A DNA stretch of 64,000 bases from Brevundimonas viscosa. Lineage in GTDB: Bacteria > Pseudomonadota > Alphaproteobacteria > Caulobacterales > Caulobacteraceae. The notes beneath the pieces are model-generated. The model had not been told where the DNA came from. It saw only the letters and a list, made by a program, of their open reading frames with translations, and searched no databases. The stretch's first letter is position 1, and each line of letters begins with the position of its first letter. The translations under genes were made by a program, and so were the position numbers. The DNA is taken from NCBI RefSeq assembly GCF_900116065.1, contig NZ_FOZV01000005.1, positions 222,929 to 286,928 on the forward strand. Reading direction: 5' to 3'. Shown piece by piece: positions 1 to 7,734 of the stretch.

Positions 1-1088
1 TCCGGGAGGGGTTCGCCGAATATTTCGCCACAGCCACGGTGGACAGTCGCGGTCGATCCACCTTCGGCTACCCCGGACTCGGCCGGTTGCAGACCCTGCA
101 CCAGCAGCGCTGGATGCCGCTTGAGCAGCTCCTCACCGCATCCCCCATGGAGCTCGAACGCCAAGGCCAGCGCTGGGCGTACTACGCCCAGTCGTGGCTG
201 CTGACGCACTACTTCCTCTCGGACGCCGGCCGGCAACGCCAACTGGACGCCTACCTGCGGGCGCTCCGCGCGGGCGCCGATCCGCTGGACGCCTTCTTCG
301 GCAATGTCGGCACGACCCCTGAGGGCCTGACCCGCACGCTCCGCTCCTATTACCAGCGCGGCATGCGCTACTCCGAGCTGACCCTGCCGCCCCTTGCGCC
401 GGAGATCACCGTCACCCGCATGCCGGAAAGCGCGGACGACGTCCTCCTGATCGGCGTCGACATGCGGGACGGAGCCGACGAGGACCGGGGCCCGGAACTG
501 CTGGCGGCCTCGCGCGCGGCGGCGGCGCGTCATCCCGGAGACGCCCTGGCCCTGACCGTGCTGGCTCGCGCCGAGATCGCCTGGGGCGACGCCGCAGCCG
601 GCGACGCCGCCTTGCGCCAGGTGCTGGAGATCGAGCCCGACAACGTCGAGGCGCTCCTGATGGCCGCCGAGCGGCGCATCGAGGCGGCCCACGAAGAGGT
701 CGAGCAGGACGCGCTGCTCGCCGGCTATCGGGAGGCGCAGTCATTGCTCGGGCGCGCGTATCAGGCCGATCCCACCGACTATCGCGTCCTCGCCGAGCTC
801 GCCATGCTGCGCCAGAGCGCCCCCGATTATCCAACCGAGAACGACCTGCAGACCTGGCGGCTCGCCGTCAGGCACGCCCCCCAGGTGCTGGGCCTGCGCG
901 CCCAGGCCGCCACCGCCCTGCTGCGCGCGGGCCTCACCGACGAGGCCGCGCTCCACCTCACGCCCCTCGCGGACGACCCTCATGGCGGCGAGTTCGCAGA
1001 GCGCGCGCGGGCGCAGATCGAACGCATCCGAGAGCGCCCGGCGGCGAGCGGGGCGGAGGCCGAAGTTTCCGGCCAGCCTGTGGATTGA
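1..1088 (+). CDS. 5'-truncated TPR-like protein
   Basis: The reading frame is open from base 3, so the gene begins upstream of the window and only its C-terminal ~360 residues are present. The visible start (REGFAEYFATATV) looks like the part of DUF1570-type or peptidase-like secreted proteins that holds an EGFAEY motif. The middle and C-terminal parts are Ala/Leu-rich helical repeats typical of tetratricopeptide units (for example ALALTVLARAEIAWGDAA followed by LEIEPDNVEALLMAA). A role as a periplasmic or membrane-associated protein with a TPR tail is an inference. It ends 10 bases from the convergent gene on the minus strand. Confidence 0.75.
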   Translation, partial: REGFAEYFATATVDSRGRSTFGYPGLGRLQTLHQQRWMPLEQLLTASPMELERQGQRWAYYAQSWLLTHYFLSDAGRQRQLDAYLRALRAGADPLDAFFGNVGTTPEGLTRTLRSYYQRGMRYSELTLPPLAPEITVTRMPESADDVLLIGVDMRDGADEDRGPELLAASRAAAARHPGDALALTVLARAEIAWGDAAAGDAALRQVLEIEPDNVEALLMAAERRIEAAHEEVEQDALLAGYREAQSLLGRAYQADPTDYRVLAELAMLRQSAPDYPTENDLQTWRLAVRHAPQVLGLRAQAATALLRAGLTDEAALHLTPLADDPHGGEFAERARAQIERIRERPAASGAEAEVSGQPVD

Positions 1089-1098
1089 GCCGGCCGCC

Positions 1099-1482
1099 TC
1101 AGGCTACGGCGAGACTGGTCTCGGCGCGCAGGCTCTCGAGCATGGCCGCGGCCGCCTCGGGCGTGGCGGCCGCGAGGTGGCGGCGGCCGTCGAACAGGGC
1201 GTCCATGACCCGGCACCAGAGGCGCAGATTTGGGTCGTGGCTGACGAAGACGGTCCAGCAGGGACCGGTTCGGCCAAAGATGTCCGCCGCCGCCTGGATG
1301 TCGGCGTTGTCGACCTCGCCGCTGCTTTCGCGCACGTCCTGGACCCAGTCCCAACCCGCCAGTTCCGGGCGCTCGGCGGCCAGCCCCGCAATGTAGCGAA
1401 CGACCGCCGGGCCGGTGGCGCCGTCGCGGATCGTCATGAAAACCCGGCGCTTGGCCTCGTCGATGCGGTGGCTGAGGTCCAT
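1099..1482 (-). CDS. Conserved hypothetical protein, 127 aa
   Basis: I do not recognise a named family. The start at MDLSHRIDEAKRR is chosen because a purine-rich ribosome-binding site (agggggaaaag) sits directly before it; an upstream GTG would add eight residues. The protein is soluble, mixed alpha/beta and acidic, with a WDWVQDVRESSGEVDNADIQ segment and a second half containing WTVFVSHDPNLRLWCRVMDALF. No signal peptide or membrane helix is seen. It is convergent with the preceding TPR-like gene and divergent from the small secreted protein at 1621. Confidence 0.6.
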   Translation of the reverse strand: MDLSHRIDEAKRRVFMTIRDGATGPAVVRYIAGLAAERPELAGWDWVQDVRESSGEVDNADIQAAADIFGRTGPCWTVFVSHDPNLRLWCRVMDALFDGRRHLAAATPEAAAAMLESLRAETSLAVA

Positions 1483-1620
1483 CTTTTCCCCCTGTGCGGC
1501 GACCACCCTAGGCGGACAGGGTTACCGACATCTTCACCCTGTCGACTCGCGCGCCAGCTTTCCCTCGCCCGCGGAGCATGTTTCTCTGCGCGCGAAGGGC
1601 GGGGCGTCCCGGAGGATACG

Positions 1621-1962
1621 ATGATCGCGGCAGCCCTCATGGCCATGACGTCGCTGGTCGGCGGCCAGACCGCCGAGCCGATCCTGTCCTACGACGCGGT
1701 GGTCCGCTGCGCCGGACTGACCCAGGCGGCCTCCGAGCTGGAAGGCGGCGAGAGCCGCGAGGGGCGTCTGCTGTTCGACGCCGCCCTGTACTGGTCGCTG
1801 ACCGCGATCCAGGTCGCCCAGGCGTCGGGCCGCACGCCGGCGGCCGCGGAGGCCGACCAGACGCGCGCTCGCATCCGCGCCGTTCGCGACCTGACCGCAA
1901 GGGATGCCCGCGCCGTGGCCGAACTCGGACGCTGTCGCGACCGCACGCCCCGGCTGGGTTGA
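1621..1962 (+). CDS. Small secreted hypothetical protein, 113 aa
   Basis: It starts at ATG 1621, about eight bases after a GGAGG site (tcccggaggatacg). The first ~18 residues (MIAAALMAMTSLVGGQTAEP) look like a short cleavable signal peptide. The mature part is helical with two cysteines (VRCAGLTQ and LGRCRDR), which could form a disulfide in the periplasm. This is the pattern of many small periplasmic Caulobacteraceae proteins of unknown role. It lies 107 bases before the next plus-strand gene. Confidence 0.55.
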   Translation: MIAAALMAMTSLVGGQTAEPILSYDAVVRCAGLTQAASELEGGESREGRLLFDAALYWSLTAIQVAQASGRTPAAAEADQTRARIRAVRDLTARDARAVAELGRCRDRTPRLG

Positions 1963-2069
1963 GCCGACGCTCCGCCAGATCGAACCTGCGGCGCGGCGCT
2001 GCGTTTGCTCCTGACCTGCCGGGGATGACGCGTTCGTCCCGAAGCGGGACGACCGGAGCACGGCTGCGC

Positions 2070-3314
2070 ATGTTCGAATTCGGCAGGGATCTGAGGAAGC
2101 TCTTCGAGAACGCCCGCGAAAGCGAGGATCTCGGCTGGCTGGAACTCGTCGGCGCCGAACTCGTGCAGATGGAGGCGCGGCGCGAGGCGGTCGACGCCGG
2201 CCGCGTGTCCTGCGCCCGCCCCTTCGACGGCTGGATGCGCGCCTCGGCGCTGTGGCGCGAGCATGCCCGGCGTACCGGTTCGAAAGCCAGTCTCGACCAC
2301 GCCGCCGCGGCGGCCTCCGACGCGGCGCGCCATACCACCTGCCCCGACCAGACCGCCGCGGTGGCGATCGAGTCGGGCGAGATCCACCTGCTGCGCTTCG
2401 ATCTGTTCGGGGGGCCGGCGTCGCTCACCGCCGCCCTGGCCGACGTCCAGGCGCTGACCGCGGAGCGGCCGACGACCCGCTGCGCCGCCGCCAGCCTGCA
2501 CGCCCGGCTGAGCGCCCGCCGCGCCCGCCTGTGCGGCGAGACCCGGGCGCTGCTGGACGCCGCCGCCCTGCTGGACGCCGCCCTTCACGGGGCGGGCCGG
2601 CTGCCGCCGGCGGCCGGCGACGAACTGCGCCTTGAGCGCGCCGCCCTCGGGCTGGAAGCCGGGGTTGCGCGGCGCGATCCACGGCTGCTGGACCAGGCCG
2701 GACGCGACCTGCGCGCGCTGATCGAGAGCGCCTCGCCCGACCAGCGGCCGCTGACCCGCGCCCGCGCCCTGGCCATGGCCGGCGCCGGCATGGCGGCGCT
2801 CGCCGCCCTGGCGAAGAATGAGGCCGCCGCCCTTCAGGGGCGCGCCCTGTTCGAAGCCGCCGCAGACCAGTTCACCCCCGATCACAGCCCGCTGGACTGG
2901 CTGGCCGTCCTCCTCGCCCGGACCGACGAAGCCCCCGCCTTGGGCAGCCTCCGTCAGGCCGAGGCCCTCGGCCGCCAGCCCGGCCTGCTGCTCGGCGCCC
3001 TGGCGCGGGAGCGACGCCTCGCCGCCGAGACGGCGCTGGCCGAGGCCGTGGGCGACCTCAACGCCCTCTCCGCCCTGGAAGACACCGTGCGCCGCCGCCT
3101 GACGGCGGCCGAGCCGCTGCAGCCGCTGGACTGGGCCGCCGACCAGATCGCCATGGCCCGCATCGCCCTCGCCCGGTCACGGCTGACCGGGGCCGAGCCG
3201 AAGGCCGTCGGCCTGATGCTGACGGAGGCCATGGAGACAGCCCGGGAATTCGGCGCCGCTGCGCTGGCCGGGCGAGCGGCGAGCGTCGTTTCCGCGATAT
3301 CCGGTCCGGTTTAG
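2070..3314 (+). CDS. Conserved hypothetical helical-repeat protein, 414 aa
   Basis: The protein is composed almost entirely of Ala/Leu/Arg-rich helices with TPR-like periodicity. I chose the ATG at 2070 (MFEFGRDLRKLFENARESEDLGW) because the amphipathic N-terminus resembles the conserved start of this family in Caulobacter relatives; an ATG at 2025 would add 15 residues of poor composition. There is no signal peptide. Its stop overlaps the stop of the convergent cysQ-like gene by four bases. The function is unknown to me. Confidence 0.65.
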   Translation: MFEFGRDLRKLFENARESEDLGWLELVGAELVQMEARREAVDAGRVSCARPFDGWMRASALWREHARRTGSKASLDHAAAAASDAARHTTCPDQTAAVAIESGEIHLLRFDLFGGPASLTAALADVQALTAERPTTRCAAASLHARLSARRARLCGETRALLDAAALLDAALHGAGRLPPAAGDELRLERAALGLEAGVARRDPRLLDQAGRDLRALIESASPDQRPLTRARALAMAGAGMAALAALAKNEAAALQGRALFEAAADQFTPDHSPLDWLAVLLARTDEAPALGSLRQAEALGRQPGLLLGALARERRLAAETALAEAVGDLNALSALEDTVRRRLTAAEPLQPLDWAADQIAMARIALARSRLTGAEPKAVGLMLTEAMETAREFGAAALAGRAASVVSAISGPV

Positions 3315-4096
3315 CCGCCCAGCGCCACGAAGCCGCCGTTCAGCCAGCCGGGCTTGCCGTAGCGGAGCGGCTGGCCGTCCTCGGCCATGACCCGGCCCCC
3401 GGCCGCCTCCAGCACCGCCTGCCCGGCCGCCGTGTCCCACTCCGAGGTCGGCCCCGAGCGCGGATAGGCGTCGAAGCGGCCTTCGGCGATCAGGCAGAAC
3501 TTCAGCGAGGAATCCGTGCCCTGCCAGGCGGTGCAGCCGTGCCTTCCGGCCAGGCGCCCCGCCTCCTCGTCCGTCATGCTGTGGCTGAGCAGCGCCACCG
3601 GAGCCGCCGGCCGCTCGCGGACCCGGACGGCCTGCCACGGATCGCCGAAGCGGCGGCGGAAGGCCCCTCCCCCTGACGCACCACTGCGCCAGGTCGTTCG
3701 GGTCGCCGGCGCCGTGACCACCCCGGCCACCGGCGCGTCGTCCCGGATCAGGCCGATGTTGACCGTGAAGCTCTCGCGCCCCTGCACAAAGCCGCGGGTG
3801 CCGTCCAGCGGATCGACCAGCCAGAACCACTCGCCAGGGCGCTCCGGAGCCCCGTGTTCCGCCACCGCCTCCTCGGCCACCGCCGGGATGTCCGGCCAGC
3901 GCTCGGCGAGGCGCGCCAGGATCAGCGCCTCGGCCTGCTGGTCGGCGAGGGTGACGGGGCTGTCGTCGGCCTTGGTGGTGGCGACGACATCGGTGCGCCA
4001 GAACGGCAGGATGACCGCGGCCGCCTCCTCGGCGATGTCGGCCAACGCCTCGGCGAGGACGCCGGAGGCGAGATCTTCGGACAATCGGTTACGCAT
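3311..4096 (-). CDS. cysQ: 3'(2'),5'-bisphosphate nucleotidase CysQ
   Basis: Member of the inositol-monophosphatase superfamily, 261 aa. CysQ hydrolyses 3'-phosphoadenosine 5'-phosphate (PAP) to AMP, a by-product of sulfate assimilation. The Mg-binding signature WLVDPLDGTRGF is followed by ESFTVNIGLI, as in CysQ proteins. The C-terminal block SSLKFCLIAEGRFDAYPR then GPTSEWDTAAGQAVLEAAGG is the hallmark that separates CysQ from histidinol-phosphatase and SuhB relatives. The ATG at 4096 is preferred; in-frame ATG and TTG codons further upstream would add up to 14 residues. It is divergent from chpT. Confidence 0.9.
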   Translation of the reverse strand: MRNRLSEDLASGVLAEALADIAEEAAAVILPFWRTDVVATTKADDSPVTLADQQAEALILARLAERWPDIPAVAEEAVAEHGAPERPGEWFWLVDPLDGTRGFVQGRESFTVNIGLIRDDAPVAGVVTAPATRTTWRSGASGGGAFRRRFGDPWQAVRVRERPAAPVALLSHSMTDEEAGRLAGRHGCTAWQGTDSSLKFCLIAEGRFDAYPRSGPTSEWDTAAGQAVLEAAGGRVMAEDGQPLRYGKPGWLNGGFVALGG

Positions 4097-4185
4097 GCGG
4101 CTGCGATAGAACATCCGGACGGTTTGAAGAACCGGCAAATCAGGGCAGCGTCCGGCGCGACCCGACCTGTGACCGCGAAGACCCG

Positions 4186-4842
4186 ATGACCGACGCCGCC
4201 TCCGCTTTCGACCTGCCTGACGGCCAGGCGCTCGCCGCCCTCGTCGCCGGCAAGCTGTGCCACGACTTCATCAGCCCCGCCGGAGCCATCGGCTCGGGTC
4301 TCGACCTTCTGAAGGACCCGACGGCCCAGGACATGCGGGACGACGCCATGGGGCTGATCGAGTCGAGCGCGAGGAAGATGATCGCGCTTGTCGCCTTCGC
4401 CCGCGTGGCCTTCGGCGCCTCGACCTCGGCGGAGCGCTTTTCGGGGGGCGAGCTGGGCGCGCTGGTGGCGGGCCTCACCGAAGGCGGTCGGGCCACCCTC
4501 CACTGGCGCGTCGCCGACGAGACCTTTTCCCGCGCCGAGGCCCGCGCCCTCGTCAATCTCGCCTATCTGGCCATGGCCGCCCTGCCCTCCGGCGGCGCCG
4601 CAGTGGCGGCCGCCCGGCGCGAGGCTGACGCACTCGTGATCGAAGGCCTGGCCGAGGGTCCGCGCGCCCGTCTCAAGCCGGAAGCGACGGCCGGGCTGGC
4701 CGGTCGCCCGCTCACGGAAGGGCTGCCGGGTCAGTGGATCCAGCCCTACTGGCTATGGCTGACGGTCGCGGATGCGGGCGGCGCCCTCGAGGTCAACGTG
4801 GAGGAGGGTCGTGTGGCGCTCCTCGCCCGGATGCCTAACTGA
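4186..4842 (+). CDS. chpT: Histidine phosphotransferase ChpT
   Basis: 218 aa. In Caulobacter, ChpT carries the phosphoryl group from CckA to the response regulators CtrA and CpdR. The N-terminal helix holds the motif GKLCHDFISPAGAI with the likely phospho-accepting His26, followed by SGLDLLKDP and QDMRDDAM, as in known ChpT. The C-terminal part (about residues 90-218) resembles a degenerate HATPase fold (RARLKPEATAGLAG). Its partner kinase CckA is encoded about 18 kb downstream. A CheY-like and a CheR-like gene follow on the same strand. Confidence 0.95.
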   Translation: MTDAASAFDLPDGQALAALVAGKLCHDFISPAGAIGSGLDLLKDPTAQDMRDDAMGLIESSARKMIALVAFARVAFGASTSAERFSGGELGALVAGLTEGGRATLHWRVADETFSRAEARALVNLAYLAMAALPSGGAAVAAARREADALVIEGLAEGPRARLKPEATAGLAGRPLTEGLPGQWIQPYWLWLTVADAGGALEVNVEEGRVALLARMPN

Positions 4843-4943
4843 GGCTTAAGCCCGCTTCCCAAGGACTCGTTAACCGGCTCGCGCCGATCATGTAGCGGTG
4901 CGCGGGACGGGCGTCGCGCAGTCTGAGTTCACGGAAAAAGCCG

Positions 4944-5315
4944 GTGACCCCAAGGACCTGTCTGATCGTCGACGACAGCCGGATCATCCGCAAGGTCGCC
5001 CGCCGCATCGTCGAGGGGCTGAAGTTCGAGGTCGACGAGGCCGCCGACGGTTCGGAGGCCCTGACCTTCTGCGCGGCCGTCATGCCGGATGTCGTCCTGC
5101 TCGACTGGTCGATGCCGGTGATGGACGGCCTGACCTTCCTGCGCCGCCTGCGCGCCCTGCCGGGCGGCGATCGCCCCAAGGTGCTGTTCTGCACCATCGA
5201 GACGCGCGCCGAGCGAATCGCCGAGGCGCTGTCGGCCGGGGCGGACGACTATGTGATGAAGCCGTTCGACGGGGAGATCTTGAGCTCCAAATTCGCAGAG
5301 GTGGGAGCCGTCTGA
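4944..5315 (+). CDS. Single-domain CheY-like response regulator
   Basis: 123 aa receiver domain with no output domain. The acidic pair is Asp10-Asp11 (LIVDDSRIIRK), the phospho-acceptor is Asp54 (VVLLDWSMPVMDG), the switch Thr is near residue 84 (LFCTIE) and the conserved Lys is Lys106 (YVMKPFD). The start is GTG 4944. It lies 101 bases after chpT and 4 bases before the CheR-like gene, so it probably forms a unit with the latter. The absence of cheA, cheW or receptor genes suggests a specialised role rather than canonical chemotaxis. Confidence 0.9.
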   Translation: MTPRTCLIVDDSRIIRKVARRIVEGLKFEVDEAADGSEALTFCAAVMPDVVLLDWSMPVMDGLTFLRRLRALPGGDRPKVLFCTIETRAERIAEALSAGADDYVMKPFDGEILSSKFAEVGAV

Positions 5316-5319
5316 CCTC

Positions 5320-6138
5320 ATGTCGCCCGAGGATTTCGATCGCCTCCAGTCGTTGATGGCCACGCGCGCGGGCTACCGGCTGACTCGCGACCGGATGAAG
5401 CTTGCCGAGCATCGCCTCGGCCCGGTGGCCCGGCGCGAGGGCTTCGAGACCGTCGAGGCCATGCTGGCGGCCCTGTGGGCGAGACCGGTCGCCAGCCTTG
5501 GCTGGGCCGTGATCGAGGCCCTGCTCAACCCCGACACCTGGTTCCGGCGCGACCGGGGCACGTTCGACACCCTCTCGGGAGAACTGCTTCCGGCCCTGGT
5601 CCGGGCCCGGGCTGGAAAGCCGATCCGCATCTGGTCGGCGGGCTGCTCGACCGGACAGGAGGTCTGGTCCATCGGCATGGCCGCGCTGGAGATCGGCGCC
5701 GCCGTCGAGATCGTCGCGACCGATCTGTCGCAGCGTGCGCTGGAGAAGGCCCGCACCGGCGCCTACACCGGCTTCGAGATCCAGCGAGGGCTGAAAGCCC
5801 AGACCATGCTCCGCTGGTTCGACCAGGCCGAGGACGCCTGGATCGCCAGGGCGGAACTGCGCGCTCTCGCTCATTTCACCCGCGCCAACCTCCTGACGCC
5901 GCCCACCGCGGACGAGCCCCGCTTCGACCTGATCTTCTGCCGCCACGTGCTCGACGACATGGACGCGGGCGTTCGCGGCCAGGTCCTCGACCAGCTGGAG
6001 CGCCGGCTGGTCGACGACGGCTGCCTGTTCCTCGGCGCCGGCGAGCGGATCGGCGCCGACAGCCTCGCGTTCCGTCCGGTCTCCGGACGCCAAGGCCTGT
6101 TCGTCAAGTCGCCCACTGTGCTGAAGCGGGCCGCCTGA
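5320..6138 (+). CDS. CheR-like SAM-dependent methyltransferase
   Basis: 272 aa, with an N-terminal all-helical CheR domain (about 1-75) and a C-terminal SAM-binding Rossmann domain. The SAM motif reads SAGCSTGQEVWSIGM where CheR normally has CSTGEEPYS, and the late motif reads FCRHVLDDMD instead of the usual FCRNVxxYF. It therefore belongs to the CheR family but has diverged at positions close to the active site. It follows the CheY-like gene by four bases, so coupled expression is likely. The methyl-accepting substrate cannot be told from the sequence. Confidence 0.85.
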   Translation: MSPEDFDRLQSLMATRAGYRLTRDRMKLAEHRLGPVARREGFETVEAMLAALWARPVASLGWAVIEALLNPDTWFRRDRGTFDTLSGELLPALVRARAGKPIRIWSAGCSTGQEVWSIGMAALEIGAAVEIVATDLSQRALEKARTGAYTGFEIQRGLKAQTMLRWFDQAEDAWIARAELRALAHFTRANLLTPPTADEPRFDLIFCRHVLDDMDAGVRGQVLDQLERRLVDDGCLFLGAGERIGADSLAFRPVSGRQGLFVKSPTVLKRAA

Positions 6139-6200
6139 CGCACGTTTGTCGGGAGTCCGTCACAGGAACGACTTCGCGCGACGGTAGTTCTCCGGCTCCC

Positions 6201-6428
6201 ATGAGCCAGACCTTCGACTCCTACTTCTGTATCGTCGTGACGCCGGACGAGCCGGTCGCCGACCTGTGCGTGCTCGACGCCGTCGACGACGCCGCCGCCC
6301 TGCGGGCGGCGTCGGAGATCGCCCATGCGTGGCCTGCCGCCCGGCGGGTCGAGGTGTACCGCGGCGAACGGCCGATCGGCGTGATCAGCGCCGCCACGCC
6401 GGACGCGTCCCTGCTCGAAGCGGCCTGA
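6201..6428 (+). CDS. Small conserved hypothetical protein, 75 aa
   Basis: It starts at ATG 6201 (MSQTFDSYFCIVVTPDEPV) and is acidic, with alternating hydrophobic residues typical of a small alpha/beta fold. The sequence VYRGERPIGVISAA near the C-terminus is the kind of ending seen in short alphaproteobacterial proteins of unknown function. No signal peptide or membrane segment is present. It follows the CheR-like gene by 62 bases and may be co-transcribed. Confidence 0.5.
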   Translation: MSQTFDSYFCIVVTPDEPVADLCVLDAVDDAAALRAASEIAHAWPAARRVEVYRGERPIGVISAATPDASLLEAA

Positions 6429-6565
6429 TGCGACGGTGAAGCCGGCGCTGCATGGCCGCCGAAACTTCTGGCGCCGCCGCCCGGATCGTCGTGACTTCTT
6501 CACCTATTTGTGCAAGCGATGCCGCAGGCGTCTTTGGCGCTGAAATGTCTTTGAGAGGGGTTATC

Positions 6566-6790
6566 ATGAAGAAGGTTGTCTCGGCCTTGGCCGCAGGTCT
6601 TCTGCTCGTCGCCGGCCAGGCGGCGGCGGCCAACAACTCGGCGGCTGCCCGTGTCGGCGACCGCGTCGGGGTTGATGCTGGCGAAGCCAGCGAGTTCGCG
6701 GGCGTTCCGCTCGCGGTGCTGGCCGTCGGCGCCGCCATCATCGTGGCCGGCATCGTCGTCGCCACCGACGACGACAGCGAAAGCGACTGA
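6566..6790 (+). CDS. Small secreted/membrane protein, 74 aa
   Basis: The ATG at 6566 follows a good ribosome-binding site (gagaggggttatc). An N-terminal signal peptide (MKKVVSALAAGLLLVAGQAAAA) is followed by a short polar part, a second hydrophobic stretch (PLAVLAVGAAIIVAGIVVA) and a very acidic tail (TDDDSESD). This architecture, repeated in many Alphaproteobacteria, suggests a small inner-membrane or periplasmic protein of unknown function. A strong rho-independent terminator follows 22 bases after the stop. Confidence 0.65.
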   Translation: MKKVVSALAAGLLLVAGQAAAANNSAAARVGDRVGVDAGEASEFAGVPLAVLAVGAAIIVAGIVVATDDDSESD

Positions 6791-6812
6791 CACCAGTCGA
6801 ATCGCAGATTGG

Positions 6813-6842
6813 AAGCCCTGCCCGCTGCGGGCAGGGCTTTTC
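6813..6842 (+). terminator. Rho-independent terminator after the 74-aa gene
   Basis: A perfect 12-bp stem (aagccctgcccg / cgggcagggctt) with a 3-nt loop is followed by a short T run. It lies just downstream of the stop at 6790. Confidence 0.9.
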
Positions 6843-7130
6843 CGTTCCGCCGCCGTGCGGCGATGAGTCCGCTCACACAGGGTGGTCAGTATGCGTTGGT
6901 TTCGGATCTGGATCCGGCAGATTTCGTGCAGACGGCACCGGTGGCGGTCGCATCCGGATCGGGCCGACGTGGAATGGTGCGACCTCTGCAGGGCGAAACG
7001 CCGGCGGTGAGGGCATGGCCTGACGGCGCCTCGGCGGCCCCTTCCTCCCGCGCCGGGCGACGGCAAGCGCACCCGCCCGGCCGAAGCGGTCGCCCCCGCA
7101 GGAACGACCGCCTGACCGTCAGGTCCCCAA

Positions 7131-7583
7131 TCAATGCATCCGGTGCTTCAGCGCGCTGATGGTATCGTGGTCCGACTTGATCGAGGCGTACTCGGTCATG
7201 ACCAGCTGGCGGGCCGGCTCGGGCAGGTCGTCGTCGCGCGTCGCCGCCTCGAACTTGGCCTTGATCACATCCTCGCCGCGCTCGACCTCGTCGATCACGC
7301 CCTGGTCGTCGCGGCCCATCAGGTCGCCGCGCATCTCGGCGAACTTGTTGTGGATGCGGCCCATCAGCGACTGGTCGTCCTCGGGCTCGCCGCCGAAGCT
7401 GCGCACCTCCTGCTGCAGTCGACGCGACAGCTCCTCGCGCTTGCCGGCGCGCTCGCTGAACATGGCCTTGAACTCGGGATTGTCCGCGCCTTCCGCCGCC
7501 TTGCGATAGCCGTGGGCGCTGTCCAGCGTCGTCTCGATCAGGCTGTTCAGGACGTGGACGGCGCGGTCGTTGGGGGTGCTCAT
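7131..7583 (-). CDS. PA2169-family four-helix-bundle protein
   Basis: 150 aa, all helical, with the family layout: LNSLIETTLDSAHGYRKAAE at the start, then FKAMFSERAGKREELSRRLQ, and ERGEDVIKAKFEAA in the third helix. This ferritin-like/DUF2383 family is often induced by general stress, but its biochemical role is unknown. A GGAAC-N17-CATT element upstream resembles an EcfG-type general-stress promoter (separate entry). It is divergent from the M28 peptidase gene. Confidence 0.85.
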   Translation of the reverse strand: MSTPNDRAVHVLNSLIETTLDSAHGYRKAAEGADNPEFKAMFSERAGKREELSRRLQQEVRSFGGEPEDDQSLMGRIHNKFAEMRGDLMGRDDQGVIDEVERGEDVIKAKFEAATRDDDLPEPARQLVMTEYASIKSDHDTISALKHRMH

Positions 7584-7614
7584 GGGGCTCTCCTTTTAGG
7601 GTTGGAGTTGTCCC

Positions 7615-7640
7615 AATGAGCGGAGCCGCGACCTCGTTCC
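7615..7640 (-). promoter_or_regulatory. Candidate EcfG/SigT-type stress promoter
   Basis: On the minus strand GGAAC (7640-7636) is followed after 17 bases by CATT (7618-7615). The alphaproteobacterial general-stress consensus is GGAAC-N16/17-CGTT, so there is one mismatch. The position about 30 bases before the PA2169-family start fits. Confidence 0.4.
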
Positions 7641-7734
7641 GGCGGTCGCCTCACGTTCACGGTGCCTCGCCCGCGGGAGGTGACGTTCGCGCCGGCAGCG
7701 GCTAGCGTGGCCGCCTCACCGGGGAGGGTGTCCG

